Shown: one piece after another, positions 52,601 to 61,832 of the stretch | How the letters are laid out: the number at the start of each line of letters is the position of its first letter | Numbering within the stretch: position 1 is the first letter of the stretch | NCBI GenBank assembly: GCA_964540535.1 | Contig: CAZIMO010000005.1 | Span: 1 to 64,000 of the forward strand | DNA from: Fimenecus sp964540535 | Lineage (GTDB): Bacteria > Bacillota > Clostridia > Oscillospirales > Acutalibacteraceae | Direction: 5' to 3' | Length of the DNA stretch: 64,000 bases | The notes under the pieces: generated by a model | Database searches by the model: none | What the model was told of the DNA's origin: nothing | Seen by the model: only the letters and a program-made list of their open reading frames with translations | Made by a program: the position numbers and the translations under genes

Positions 52601-55600
52601 AAGGTCAATATATCAAACTTCATGTCGGTATGCAGGGCGATAACCAGGTTGCCGCGTACGGAACGGTGTGGGTTGATGATATACAGGTTGAAAAGAGTAC
52701 GGGTATGAGCAGTTATAATTTGCTCGAAAACTCTGCGTTTACAAACGGCATAACCCATTGGTCCTCTACTGCAACGCTCAAAACAATCAGCGATTTGCCC
52801 GGATTTACAAAGGCAATTTCCAAAGTCGGTTCGCCGTCATCCGAATGGCTCGGACTTTCACAGTATATTTATGAAAGCGGTAAAAAAGGCGATGTTTTTG
52901 GTATCGGAGCGTGGGTAAAGGCAGACTCTGCGCCCATAAACGACCTTAAAAAAGACGATTTATACAGTCCGAGATTTGCGCTTGCACTTCATTTCTATGA
53001 CAGCTCAGGCAATTGTCTGAAATCAGAAGAACTTCCGCTTAACGATGATGTAACCTCATGGCAGTTTGTGTCGGGCAAGGTTATTGCACCCGTTAATTAT
53101 GCAAAATTATGTTTTGAAGTTATTTATTACAGTAATATAAATACTGTTATGATGACAGGCGGATTCTGTTATAAAGAAGAATTCGGACAAACCTATACTT
53201 ATGATAAAGACGGCCATGTTGTGTCTGCCGTGGATTTATCAAATTCACAGTCAAGCTTTGCATATAAGGGCGGTCAGATGGCTCAAATGCTCAATCCTTC
53301 GGGCAGCCGATATATGTATTCTTATGACGATGATACTAATAACCTTAATTATGCTCTTTCGTCTGACGGACAGCAATATGCTTTTGAATATGACAGCAAA
53401 GGCAATGTTACAAGCTCGGAAATCACTGCGCGCAAGCCTGAAACCTCTCTCAAAACGGGAACTAAATATATTCTTGTAAATGCTTATTCGGGCAAAGCCT
53501 TTGACAGCGGTAATACAGGCGTATTAAGCGACGATGTTTTTACAAGTTCTTATGACCCTAATTCACAATATCAGCAGTGGACATTGCAGGCGATTGACGG
53601 TGTTAGTAACGGATACAGAATTATTTCTGTTGCTTTTCCCCAATATTGGCTTGATATAAGTATGGGATATGATACCGACGGCAGATGGGCGCAGATTTAC
53701 AATCCGTTGCCCGAACTTACAAATCAAAAGTTCAAGATTACAGGGAATAATGACGGTACATTCACAATTTATACAGCGTCATCAAGATGCAAAAAGGCTT
53801 TAGATGCACAGTATGACAGTAACGACATTGAAGAAAAGCAGATTATAAAACAAAATTCTCTTACTAACGGTGAGGTTAAAGAGAGTATGAAATGGTATTT
53901 CTATCCTGTTGAAGCAACAGAAGAAAAATCAATTTCTACCTCTGCAGCATACACCGAAAATCAGAATTTTGTAAGCTCAATGACCGATCAGCGCGGCAAT
54001 ACAACAAGCTATAACTATAATGAAACAAAGGGTACATTGACATCTCTTACAGATGTGTCGGGCAACACAACTAATTACAATTATGATGCAAATACTAATG
54101 CCTTGCTGTCTGTATCAACAGGCGGAATGACAAACAGCTATAATTATACTGACGACCGTCTTACTGATATAAATGTTAACGGAGCAACTCAATACAGATT
54201 TGCTTATGATAGGTTCGGCAGAACCACAGGCACATTAGTGGGCAACGGCTCGGTCTACCGTTATCTGTCACAGCTTGTATATAACAGTAACGGTCTGCTT
54301 TCAAAACAAACCTACGGCAACGGAGATTATATAAGCTTTGAGTATGATTCTCTTGACCGTTTAATCGGAAAGAGTTATAATGGTAGCAGTACAGATAAGG
54401 TTGAGTATTTTTACGGCGCTGACGGAAATATCTCAAAAACAATTGATTATTCCACAAATACCCGAACAAAATATGTCTATGACCTTGCGGGCAGACTTGT
54501 AAGCGCAAGAGATTACAAAAACGGATATTCCGACCATGCAGGCTTAAAATCATATGTTGAGTATACTTATGCCGATAAAACAAATTACCTTACGGGAATT
54601 AAGCATTATAACGCCCTCGGCACACAGAATATAGGCTATACCTACGGCAACCTCGCAAACGGCGAAATGCCCGACCAAATTTACGGCGTAACATGGAACG
54701 GTAAGCAGTCACTCGGCTATACTTATGACGGTTTAGGCAGACTGACAAATAAAGCGCTGTATGTTTACGGTGACGACCCATACGACGAAACTGTTGATAC
54801 AGAATATACTTATGTTGATGTTACGGGCAGTGATAACAAAACCACAACATTGCTCAAATCAATTTCAACCGAAGGTGTTACCCATACTTATGAATATGAC
54901 GAGCGCGGCAATATCACAAGCATATATGACGGTTCAGAGTATAACACCTATGAGTATGACGAGCTAAATCAGCTTGTGCGTGAAAATCTCGGCTATGAGA
55001 ATGTGACTTATACTTATGAGTATGAGAACGGTAATATAAAGTATAAACACAAATATGCTTATACAACAGGAACTCTGCCTCAAACACCTGTAAAAACCAC
55101 ACAGTATCATTATGAAGATGCTGTATGGGGCGATGTACTTACAAAGATAACCGAAACCACCTATGGAAGCAGATACAGTTCTAAAGTAAGTGCATATTCA
55201 CTTGATAACGCATCAGACAACACATTTGTAAAGTCGATTTTAGGAAACAGTTATAACGAAGTCGATTTAACATCAAATGCAGTTGTTAATGTTGCAGAAA
55301 ACAGCGGTAATGCTCCGTTAAAGGCTTCGGCGAATTCCGGAAATTCCAGTACAAATACCTTGTACAACATAAGCAGTGACGAAATAGGTAACATTATAAG
55401 TATAGGTAATGTTACACTGGATTGGAACGGCAGAAGACTTGAAAGCATAAGTCAGGCAGGCACCGAAATTGTTTCTTATGACTACAATATTGACGGTCAG
55501 AGAATAAAGAAAACAGCTTTGGACCTTGAAACAGGAGAGCCTGTAACAACAGAATATTTCTACAACGGCAGTATTCTTGCAGGGCAGAAAACAGGCGATG

Positions 55601-56523
55601 ATGTTCTCATATTTATGTATGATAACAACGGCGATATTTTCGGCTTTACTTACAACGGTACACCGTACTATTACATAAAGAACGCGCAAAATGATGTTTT
55701 CTTAATTCTTGACGAAAACGGCAGGGCAGTGGTTCTTTATCAGTACGATTCATGGGGTAAAGTAACAAGGGGTTATGATGCAACAGATTTCAATCTTGCA
55801 AGCATAAATCCAATTATGTACCGCAGTTATTATGTTGATTTAGAGATGGGTATGTTTGTATACTATCTCAATTCAAGATATTACATTGCCGATTGGGGCA
55901 GATTTGCAAGTGCGGATAATACGGTATCTAATGTTGGCGGAGATATTTTAGGATACAATATGTTCGCATATTGCCAGAATAATCCCGTTAATATGAGCGA
56001 TGCAGACGGTAATTGGCCAAAGTGGGTAACTAATGTTGCAAAGAACGTTTCTAATGCAGTAAAAAAAACAGTTTCCACTGTTGTGAATAAAGTTAAATCT
56101 TTTGTGTCATCAAATATTAAATCAAGTATAGCCGTCTCTAGTTTGAAAAGTTTACCACCAACGGGTGACCCAAATTCTAGTCAGACTTTACCTAACCCTG
56201 ATGGAACACCTAAACAAAAACGATGGTATGGTCCTGATGGTAAAGCAGTACGGGACAGAGACTATAATCATCCCGGAGATGTTCCATTTCCACATGACCA
56301 TGAATGGAAAAATGGTGAACGTGGAACAGACCACTTGGATCCTTCGCCAGATTATAAGTTTAGCTTGGAGACAATCATTGGAGTAGGGATTGTAGTTACG
56401 TGCGTAGTGGGAATAGCTGTTGTGATAGCAGATGACGCAACAGGCGTGGGTGTTGCAGACGATTTTCTTTTTGGACCTCTTGGAGCTGGCTTAACTGGAG
56501 GATTAACACTTATATTTGAGTGA
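49672..56523 (+). CDS. Secreted RHS/YD-repeat polymorphic toxin (WapA-like)
   Basis: The 2283-residue protein has a signal peptide (residues 1-31), a DNRLRE-type region (about 305-460: YLKFSTLP, DIKRVTSLWAADTVTWNKRP) and an RHS entry segment near 510. Two carbohydrate-binding-like beta domains lie near 850-1008 and 1017-1165, and a ricin-type lectin near 1257-1395. YD repeats (about 1440-2060) lead to the core end RYYIADWGRFASAD near 2070. The tip, 2106-2283, contains KRWYGPDGKAVRDRDYNHPG and FPHDHEW plus a glycine-rich hydrophobic tail. WapA-type proteins deliver tips into neighbours. The tip family was not identified. Confidence 0.93.
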   Translation: MKKEIKLMCKFLSVFLTVLLMLQIAPMQLIADAYKESTIDENTENTLGVSLNDIETTEAGATILAEETSKREQYVKHFRMSDGSYRATQYEVPVHFIQDGEWTDYDNTLTEIDADTEDGESANSKDLINNLSDYYVRLSKKTNGKKFVRIEKDGYKLSWYYTKANKVTAQITEITDDGDETTLEKLFSRVLYEDVYINTNFEYIVGSDGLKENIILKNKDTKTVFEAEYKANGLTPVQIDDRTIELQANDGTVIYTVSAPYMTDANGEYSSGITLTLSSVKNNRFTVITTLDEDWLAAYDRAYPVTVDPIINTKQIAADMASAFVGSSYPDRIYYNYGQENKGIDSGSMYVGNISGYGQTQSYLKFSTLPALGIADKVINAVACVYMYKCENGMQMDIKRVTSLWAADTVTWNKRPTVASNITDYKYISDGANKETLDFEITDLVRGWYSGEYDNYGISFSTTKTSSAKVWMLNSLFNEGGLEEVRPILFVDYRNMSGYEDYWSYTGISAGRNGAVSVNNYNGNAVFAQPLTLGDGGNRMPVSLSLVYNSNGANAPFTRFGMNFQTNFHIYLKKEDNKELYDKGYRYYLNDADGTKHWFYFEKSDSTSGKDEDGLGYAIDIITVGSDKTCENARFRITDDSDSKMYFDEKGKLVQINDTNGNFIKISHVLEAGVYRMKTITDGAGRVYTFNHEHATNVRLCTSITDPSGREIKFTYSGEYLSKITFPDGETVSFGYTGGLVTQINGIDGTRAKINYESSSQKRVESINWGTSDTNLLESYSFNYLQNETTVTDKQARSYTYQFNDFGQTTGIVSNKDGKAQYFEYAKTESVKDSRANKLISESKVIHSVTNYVIDPGFSGTALNSAYTTYIKDISDNTSITLDTTKGNLTDNSVKIYKTANNTGAVYLMQNVKNLSAGEYTLSAYINTEGKTIANGGVYLGYNLYDADGNQIKAERAEKIFKTDGWERFSMSFKIEKGQYIKLHVGMQGDNQVAAYGTVWVDDIQVEKSTGMSSYNLLENSAFTNGITHWSSTATLKTISDLPGFTKAISKVGSPSSEWLGLSQYIYESGKKGDVFGIGAWVKADSAPINDLKKDDLYSPRFALALHFYDSSGNCLKSEELPLNDDVTSWQFVSGKVIAPVNYAKLCFEVIYYSNINTVMMTGGFCYKEEFGQTYTYDKDGHVVSAVDLSNSQSSFAYKGGQMAQMLNPSGSRYMYSYDDDTNNLNYALSSDGQQYAFEYDSKGNVTSSEITARKPETSLKTGTKYILVNAYSGKAFDSGNTGVLSDDVFTSSYDPNSQYQQWTLQAIDGVSNGYRIISVAFPQYWLDISMGYDTDGRWAQIYNPLPELTNQKFKITGNNDGTFTIYTASSRCKKALDAQYDSNDIEEKQIIKQNSLTNGEVKESMKWYFYPVEATEEKSISTSAAYTENQNFVSSMTDQRGNTTSYNYNETKGTLTSLTDVSGNTTNYNYDANTNALLSVSTGGMTNSYNYTDDRLTDINVNGATQYRFAYDRFGRTTGTLVGNGSVYRYLSQLVYNSNGLLSKQTYGNGDYISFEYDSLDRLIGKSYNGSSTDKVEYFYGADGNISKTIDYSTNTRTKYVYDLAGRLVSARDYKNGYSDHAGLKSYVEYTYADKTNYLTGIKHYNALGTQNIGYTYGNLANGEMPDQIYGVTWNGKQSLGYTYDGLGRLTNKALYVYGDDPYDETVDTEYTYVDVTGSDNKTTTLLKSISTEGVTHTYEYDERGNITSIYDGSEYNTYEYDELNQLVRENLGYENVTYTYEYENGNIKYKHKYAYTTGTLPQTPVKTTQYHYEDAVWGDVLTKITETTYGSRYSSKVSAYSLDNASDNTFVKSILGNSYNEVDLTSNAVVNVAENSGNAPLKASANSGNSSTNTLYNISSDEIGNIISIGNVTLDWNGRRLESISQAGTEIVSYDYNIDGQRIKKTALDLETGEPVTTEYFYNGSILAGQKTGDDVLIFMYDNNGDIFGFTYNGTPYYYIKNAQNDVFLILDENGRAVVLYQYDSWGKVTRGYDATDFNLASINPIMYRSYYVDLEMGMFVYYLNSRYYIADWGRFASADNTVSNVGGDILGYNMFAYCQNNPVNMSDADGNWPKWVTNVAKNVSNAVKKTVSTVVNKVKSFVSSNIKSSIAVSSLKSLPPTGDPNSSQTLPNPDGTPKQKRWYGPDGKAVRDRDYNHPGDVPFPHDHEWKNGERGTDHLDPSPDYKFSLETIIGVGIVVTCVVGIAVVIADDATGVGVADDFLFGPLGAGLTGGLTLIFE

Positions 56524-56557
56524 GAATGGATAGTATTATTTTATGGAGGAATTTTTC

Positions 56558-56998
56558 ATGTGGAATGAAATTAATGACAATAAAGATATTATAAATTTGA
56601 TGGAACGTGTTTTCTTTTTTCATGACAGTTGCATAAAAGAAATGAAGTATTTAAGTGGTGCATATGTCAATGAAAACTTGTCAATGTATCCGATAAATGA
56701 ACAAAGAGTATTAAGAGTTATTATACAGCGCCAGTTTGCAGATATGCCTATGATTGAATTGGAATTTTCGGGTATAAGATACTTAAAACTTTTTCCGAGT
56801 GATGAAAAATACACTTGCGAAATATTGGATTCTACATTAGTGATAAAGGGAAATTATATTTATTGGTGCGATTGCGGAGACTTATCTGAAACAGATATAG
56901 ATAATTATACAGGAACTTCAATTTGTGCTTCAAAGCTTCGTTGGCGTCCAATTAGCGGTTGTATGGGTTCAGAAGAGTTTTATCATTCCAAATGTTAG
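56558..56998 (+). CDS. Putative immunity protein for the main RHS tip
   Basis: The 146-residue protein contains FFHDSCIKEMKYLSGAYVNE near residue 18, then RVLRVIIQRQFADMPMIELE, KLFPSDEKYTCEILD and IYWCDCGD. It is soluble and rich in acidic and aromatic residues. It begins 34 bp after the RHS stop codon with GGAGG upstream, the classic place for a cognate immunity gene. The ATG at 56558 is preferred to the in-frame ATG at 56543, which is part of the ribosome binding site. Similar proteins are common beside clostridial RHS genes; the immunity role is inferred. Confidence 0.7.
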   Translation: MWNEINDNKDIINLMERVFFFHDSCIKEMKYLSGAYVNENLSMYPINEQRVLRVIIQRQFADMPMIELEFSGIRYLKLFPSDEKYTCEILDSTLVIKGNYIYWCDCGDLSETDIDNYTGTSICASKLRWRPISGCMGSEEFYHSKC

Positions 56999-57018
56999 AA
57001 GTGAAAAGACAGAAAGGA

Positions 57019-57069
57019 AAGACACAGAGAACACAGGGGACGGAAAGACAGGGGACGGTTCTGTGTCTT
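57019..57069 (+). repeat. REP-like element R1
   Basis: AAGACACAG at the left end and CTGTGTCTT at the right end can pair. The right part carries GGGGACGGTTCTGTGTCTT, and GGGGACGG occurs twice inside. The element lies 20 bp after the immunity gene and ends where an RHS core copy begins. Confidence 0.75.
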
Positions 57070-57072
57070 ATA

Positions 57073-57247
57073 ATAAGCAGTGACGAAATAGGTAACATTA
57101 TAAGTATAGGTAATGTTACACTGGATTGGAACGGCAGAAGACTTGAAAGCATAAGTCAGGCAGGCACCGAAATTGTTTCTTATGACTACAATATTGACGG
57201 TCAGAGAATAAAGAAAACAGCTTTGGACCTTGAAACAGGAGAGCCTG
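57073..57247 (+). pseudogene. RHS core fragment identical to the main gene (175 bp)
   Basis: These 175 bases match 55369-55543 of the main RHS gene without a difference that I can see. The fragment begins right after R1 and is cut by R2. It lacks a start codon and a tip, so it encodes nothing by itself. Confidence 0.85.
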
Positions 57248-57250
57248 AGG

Positions 57251-57316
57251 AACACAGGGGACGGTTCTGTGTGTTGATGAAAGACAGGGGAAAGACAGGG
57301 GACGGTTCTGTGTCTT
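57251..57316 (+). repeat. REP-like elements R2 and R3
   Basis: R2 is AACACAG, GGGGACGG and CTGTGTGTT (57251-57275), folding as a short hairpin. R3 (57280-57316) has two GACAGGGG units and ends with GGGGACGGTTCTGTGTCTT. R2 cuts the preceding core fragment; R3 ends at the start of cassette B. Confidence 0.75.
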
Positions 57317-57319
57317 ATA

Positions 57320-58495
57320 ATAAGCAGTGACGAAATAGGTAACATTATAAGTATAGGTAATGTTACACTGGATTGGAACGGCAGAAGACTTGAAAGCATA
57401 AGTCAGGCAGGCACTGAACTTGTTTCTTATGACTACAACATTGACGGTCAGAGAGTAAAGAAAACAGCTTTGGACCTTGAAACAGGAGAGCCTGTAACAA
57501 CAGAATATTTCTACAACGGCAGTATTCTTGCAGGGCAGAAAACAGGCGATGATGTTCTCATATTTATGTATGATAACAACGGCGATATTTTCGGCTTTAC
57601 TTACAACGGTACACCGTACTATTACATAAAGAACGCGCAAAATGATGTTTTCTTAATTCTTGACGAAAACGGCAGGGCAGTGGTTCTTTATCAGTACGAT
57701 TCATGGGGTAAAGTAACAAGGGGTTATGATGCAACAGATTTCAATCTTGCAAGCATAAATCCAATTATGTACCGCAGTTATTATGTTGATTTAGAGATGG
57801 GTATGTTTGTTTACTATCTCAATTCAAGATACTACATTGCCGATTGGGGAAGATTCGCCAGTGCGGATGGATATGTGCAAACAGGTCAAGGTATGCTTGA
57901 TAAAAATATGTTTGCATACTGTGCGAATAATCCTGTGATGTTCTGCGACCCAAGCGGATGTTCATATGAAATCACAATTAAGGCTACAGGAAATTCGGGA
58001 TGGTATGAGGTTCATCAAAATGAAAGTGACAAAAACAATTACAGTGTTATATATAAGGAGGGCAGTTATACTGTTTTAACTAATGCTGTTAATATTACTA
58101 ATAAACTGAATACTGCTATGAAGAATAATTCACAAACATTTGACAAGTATTCTAAAGAACATAATTTAGTTGATACATCTTTATTTTTTATGGAAAATGT
58201 TAAGCCTGGTGGTGCTTGGGACTTTAAAGCACAAGATGATTGGGGGTTAAACAATAAGACATCATATATCTATAATAATACTGTATTAAGATATGATGAT
58301 ATTGGAAATATGCATTATGGTTATGTAGGGCGAATAGTGTATTCTAAAGAAATATTGTTGTTTATGGGTGGTTTCGTACAAGTTTGTACAGGAACTACTA
58401 AATTGGAATATATAACATCTAATTTTGATGACCCACGAGATCAAGAGATGATATTATACGGTTATTTATTATGGGATCAAGGAGAAATTATATGA
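57320..58495 (+). pseudogene. Orphan RHS cassette B: core end plus toxin-44-like tip
   Basis: Bases 57320-57868 repeat 55369-55917 of the main gene (549 bp each, a few substitutions). The frame continues into a different tip of about 180 residues. Its end, FFMENVKPGGAWDFKAQDDW then YDDIGNMHYGYVGRIVYSKE and FMGGFVQVCTGTTK, resembles polymorphic toxin type 44. The frame has no ATG and no ribosome binding site; only an internal TTG at 57470 would open it. It is best read as a silent cassette that needs recombination with the main gene. Its stop overlaps the next gene's ATG. Confidence 0.75.
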
Positions 58496-58959
58496 AAAAA
58501 TATATTCCTTTTATATTTGACGGAGTATACCATGGACTTTTATTTGTTTTTTTGATGCAATATTCAACTTTCGAGTTTTTAGATGCACTTTTAGATGCTT
58601 CAAGCATTTTTCAAACTTTAATAATTTGTATTGCGTTATTATCCTCGATTGCGGTCACATATTTTTTCTATTACAGAAAATGTAAAAATGTAATTTTTAA
58701 AGGCTTGGGTATCAGTTTTCTCAGCTTTTTAGCAATTCTCATATTGGATTTTATAAACCTCTTTGTATGTAAATTATCTTTTATACCTAGAAAAGATGTG
58801 GGAGATGCCGCAGGCATTTTCATTATTATGGCTTTGTTGGCTTTTACACTCTATTTTATAATTGTCAAAACAGTGTTTTTGATATCGGCATTGATTAGGA
58901 ACAGAAAGACAGGAAAGACAAAAAGGAATACAGGGGAAGGTACTATGACTGACAATTAA
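58492..58959 (+). CDS. Putative membrane immunity protein for cassette B
   Basis: The 155-residue protein has four membrane segments: IPFIFDGVYHGLLFVFL, TLIICIALLSSIAVTYFFYY, ISFLSFLAILILDFINLFVC and IFIIMALLAFTLYFIIVKTV. A basic tail runs into repeat sequence. Its ATG at 58492 has AAGGAG upstream and overlaps the toxin stop. DNA is markedly A+T rich. A related gene begins at 63785. Immunity is inferred from position. A membrane immunity protein for a toxin-44-type tip, whose relatives are predicted RNases, is unusual, so the pairing should be tested. Confidence 0.65.
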   Translation: MKKYIPFIFDGVYHGLLFVFLMQYSTFEFLDALLDASSIFQTLIICIALLSSIAVTYFFYYRKCKNVIFKGLGISFLSFLAILILDFINLFVCKLSFIPRKDVGDAAGIFIIMALLAFTLYFIIVKTVFLISALIRNRKTGKTKRNTGEGTMTDN

Positions 58960-58963
58960 GTAG

Positions 58964-59036
58964 GGCGGGGGCTTCGCTCCCGCCGATACGTTACAAAGAA
59001 ACACAGGAGAAACACAGGGGACGGTTCTGTGTCTTG
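58964..59036 (+). repeat. G+C-rich hairpin and REP-like element R4
   Basis: GGCGGGGGC-TTCG-CTCCCGCC (about 58966-58984) forms a tight hairpin. R4 follows with two ACACAGG units and ends in GGGGACGGTTCTGTGTCTT (59017-59035). The next core copy starts about 7 bp later. Confidence 0.75.
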
Positions 59037-59042
59037 CAATCG

Positions 59043-60295
59043 GCAGTGACGAAATAGGTAACATTATAAGTATAGGTAATGTTACATTGGATTGGAACGG
59101 CAGAAGACTTGAAAGCATAAGTCAGGCAGGCACTGAAATTGTTTCTTATGACTACAACATTGACGGTCAGAGAGTAAAGAAAACAGCTTTGGACCTTGAA
59201 ACAGGAGAGCCTGTAACAACTGAATATTTCTACAACGGCAGTATACTCGCGGGTGAAAAAACAGGTAATGATGTTATTATCTATATGTACGATAATAACG
59301 GAGATTTCTTCGGATTTACCTATAACGGCACGGAGTATTACTACATAAAGAATGCACAGAACGATGTTGTTGCTATTGCTGATGCAGACGGTAGTATTTT
59401 AGTGAGATATTATTACAGTGCATGGGGCGAAATAACGGACTGTCAGGATATATCCGATAACGGAATCGGCAGTATAAACCCGATAACCTACCGCAGTTAT
59501 TACAAAGACGAACTGTCAAATACAGTTATGTATTATCTTAATTCAAGATATTACTATCCCGAAATTTGCAGATTTTTGAATGCGGATAGCTATGTGCAGA
59601 CAGGTCAAGGTATGCTTGATAAGAATATGTTTGCGTATTGTATGAATAATCCTATAATGTTTTGTGACCCGAGTGGGCATTATGTGATTACAATTCCTGC
59701 TGTCGGTTATCAAAAACCGAATATTCAAAATGATTATGTTGTAACTGGTAAATTAAATAATAATGGTACTTATACATATGTAGCTACACCATTGTCAAGT
59801 GCAGGACATTCTAGCAGTGGAGATTTAAGTTCACAACAGATGCATGAAAATGCAGAAATTGTTTATGCACTATTAAATAATAAAGGCTGGTCTGATAATG
59901 CAATATATGCCGCGTTGGGAAACATGCAACATGAAAGTGTGACTATAAATCCTGGGCGTTTTCAGAATGGTGGAGGGCCTGGTTATGGAATTGTTCAATG
60001 GGATCCAGCTTCTAAATATCTTAATTGGGCAAAAGTGAATGGATATGCTGATGACAGCTTAGTGGGACAAGTGGAATACTTAATTTATTCAATGCAACCT
60101 GGAAACGGTGCATGGTTTAAAAACTCTAATTATCCTAAAGATTATTTATCCTATTCAAATTTTATAGTATCAACCGATTCGATAAATAGATTAACAAAAG
60201 TTTTTGTTTGGTCTTATGAAAGACCTGGTATTTCTCATATGGATTCACGAATCGAAAAGGCTTGTTATTGGGCTAGTTATTTTAGTGGTGGTTAA
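59043..60295 (+). pseudogene. Orphan RHS cassette C: core end plus phage-lysozyme-like tip
   Basis: The first 190 bp are nearly identical to the main RHS core; the rest of the core is a diverged version. The tip joins after NADSYVQTGQGMLDKN. The tip of about 220 residues includes AEIVYALLNNKGWSDNAIYA, LGNMQHESVTINPGRFQN and GGGPGYGIVQWDPASKY, matching the phage tail lysozyme (Phage_lysozyme2) pattern that cuts peptidoglycan. There is no ATG or ribosome binding site; TTG at 59087 is the first possible start. It is probably a silent cassette. Confidence 0.75.
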
Positions 60296-60297
60296 TA

Positions 60298-61023
60298 ATG
60301 AAAAAAATTATATATAAATTTATTGCAGTTGTAATTGCTGTTATGATATTGTTTTGCAGTTGTGATAGCAATAATTCTGAAACCACAACAGAATATTTTG
60401 GCAAAGAAAACAAGCAGATATGCCAAGAATATATAACGGTATTGGAAGATTATGCACTATTGGTTGAAAATTTATTTTCACCGTCTTTTGAAAATGATAT
60501 AAATTCAGGAAAGTTTAAATCTCCCAATCCAAATTTGGAATATGAATGGTTTAATATGATTGTCGATTCGCTGAACGGATTAGATGAACCGAATATCTCG
60601 TCTTTTGGGTATGCGCTAAAGGATATTAACAGTGACGGAATAACCGAGTTGATTTTATTGCGTGAGGATTATTTCGTTTTAGCTGTATTTACTCTTGATT
60701 CTGATAAAGTACAATTATTAGACGCATATTGGTATAAACATATAGGTATGATTTTAGAATCGGGAGAATTATTAACTTTAACCACCTCAAGTGCAAATAT
60801 TTACGAATACAATATTCAAACATTATCTGCTCAAAGTACGGAATTGTCCGTGGTAAAGACATTTGGAGAAAATGAGAACGGTTATTATGAGGTTGTTGAC
60901 ACGGAAATAACTATTTTAGATGAACAGTCTTTTAACAGTGTATTATCTCAATATCCGAATATATCATCTGACGAAAGAAAAAGTTATATGATTTCTAACG
61001 GACTTCAATTTATTGCACTATGA
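60298..61023 (+). CDS. Lipoprotein, putative immunity for the lysozyme-like tip
   Basis: The 241-residue protein starts 2 bp after cassette C and has a lipoprotein signal ending ILFCSCDSNNSE. The mature part has KQICQEYITVLEDYALLVEN and an EF-hand-like stretch, ALKDINSDGITELILLRED. A lipoprotein stays outside the membrane, where a peptidoglycan-cutting toxin would act, so the location fits. No known inhibitor family was recognised. Translation starts at the ATG directly following the cassette stop codon. Confidence 0.65.
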   Translation: MKKIIYKFIAVVIAVMILFCSCDSNNSETTTEYFGKENKQICQEYITVLEDYALLVENLFSPSFENDINSGKFKSPNPNLEYEWFNMIVDSLNGLDEPNISSFGYALKDINSDGITELILLREDYFVLAVFTLDSDKVQLLDAYWYKHIGMILESGELLTLTTSSANIYEYNIQTLSAQSTELSVVKTFGENENGYYEVVDTEITILDEQSFNSVLSQYPNISSDERKSYMISNGLQFIAL

Positions 61024-61068
61024 TGAGATTAACCGATGATAAACAGCTGTAAAACACGGGCAGTAAAT

Positions 61069-61800
61069 ATGAAAAGATTTATGAGATTTTTAATTACATT
61101 CTTAATTTCCTTATTGTTCTTATGTCAAAACATAACGGTATTCGCCCTCAATACAGGCTTTTTCTTACAACCCTTATCAGACGAAGAAAAGAATGCATTT
61201 GAACCCAATATAGATATTAGTCTTTTAGAAAAAGAACCTACAAAAAGAGCAATAAAGTGTTTTGATGTTAATGAAAATAACTTAATTGCCATTGGTTCCA
61301 GTGTCTCGGAAAAGAAAACCATAGCAATATATAATTCTGAAGGCGTTTTTCAATATGGATATGAGTTCGATAGCAGCGGAAGGTTTGGTGTTGAATGGGA
61401 TAATGATAATATTATTATTTATTTTGTCAGAAGTGATGTTGCGTGTTCTGTAAGTCCTACAGGTACTATTGAAAGTTTTTCAAAAATTGAAAACACTTTT
61501 GAAAATAACTCATATTGGAATGATTTTGTTTTTTCTGAAAATCGTACAGTAGGAGAATCTGAGTATACAATTAAAAATGATATGGGATTGTTTAATATTT
61601 TTGCTTCATCATATTCACAACTTGAAATTAAGGATTCAAATGGTGAACCAAATATTATTTATGATGTTAATTCAGACCAACTCTTAAAAACAATATTGGG
61701 TTTTATCGGTGTTGTAATTTTCAGCGGTACTGTGATTGGTATTTTAGCACGATATCTTTGTAAACAGCAGAAATCAAAGAACAATATTGAGATTAACTGA
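61069..61800 (+). CDS. Secreted membrane-anchored protein, tandem paralog 1
   Basis: The protein of about 243 residues has a signal peptide (RFMRFLITFLISLLFLCQNI), an outside domain of short beta repeats (IKCFDVNENNLIAIGSSV, KTIAIYNSEGVFQYGYEFDS) that looks like propeller blades, and a C-terminal membrane helix (GFIGVVIFSGTVIGILARYL) with a Lys-rich tail. The start at 61069 gives a normal signal peptide; the in-frame ATG at 61036 would add 11 residues. It shares order and motifs with the next gene. Function unknown; it may be an extra immunity or sensor protein. Confidence 0.6.
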   Translation: MKRFMRFLITFLISLLFLCQNITVFALNTGFFLQPLSDEEKNAFEPNIDISLLEKEPTKRAIKCFDVNENNLIAIGSSVSEKKTIAIYNSEGVFQYGYEFDSSGRFGVEWDNDNIIIYFVRSDVACSVSPTGTIESFSKIENTFENNSYWNDFVFSENRTVGESEYTIKNDMGLFNIFASSYSQLEIKDSNGEPNIIYDVNSDQLLKTILGFIGVVIFSGTVIGILARYLCKQQKSKNNIEIN

Positions 61801-61832
61801 TGATAAACAGCGGTAAAATACGGGTGGTAAAC

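Noticed and set aside
56959..57330. A 123-residue frame spanning the immunity gene end, R1 and the core fragment
   Set aside because: It is an accidental fusion of a shadow frame, repeat DNA and RHS remnant. It has no ribosome binding site and no plausible domain.
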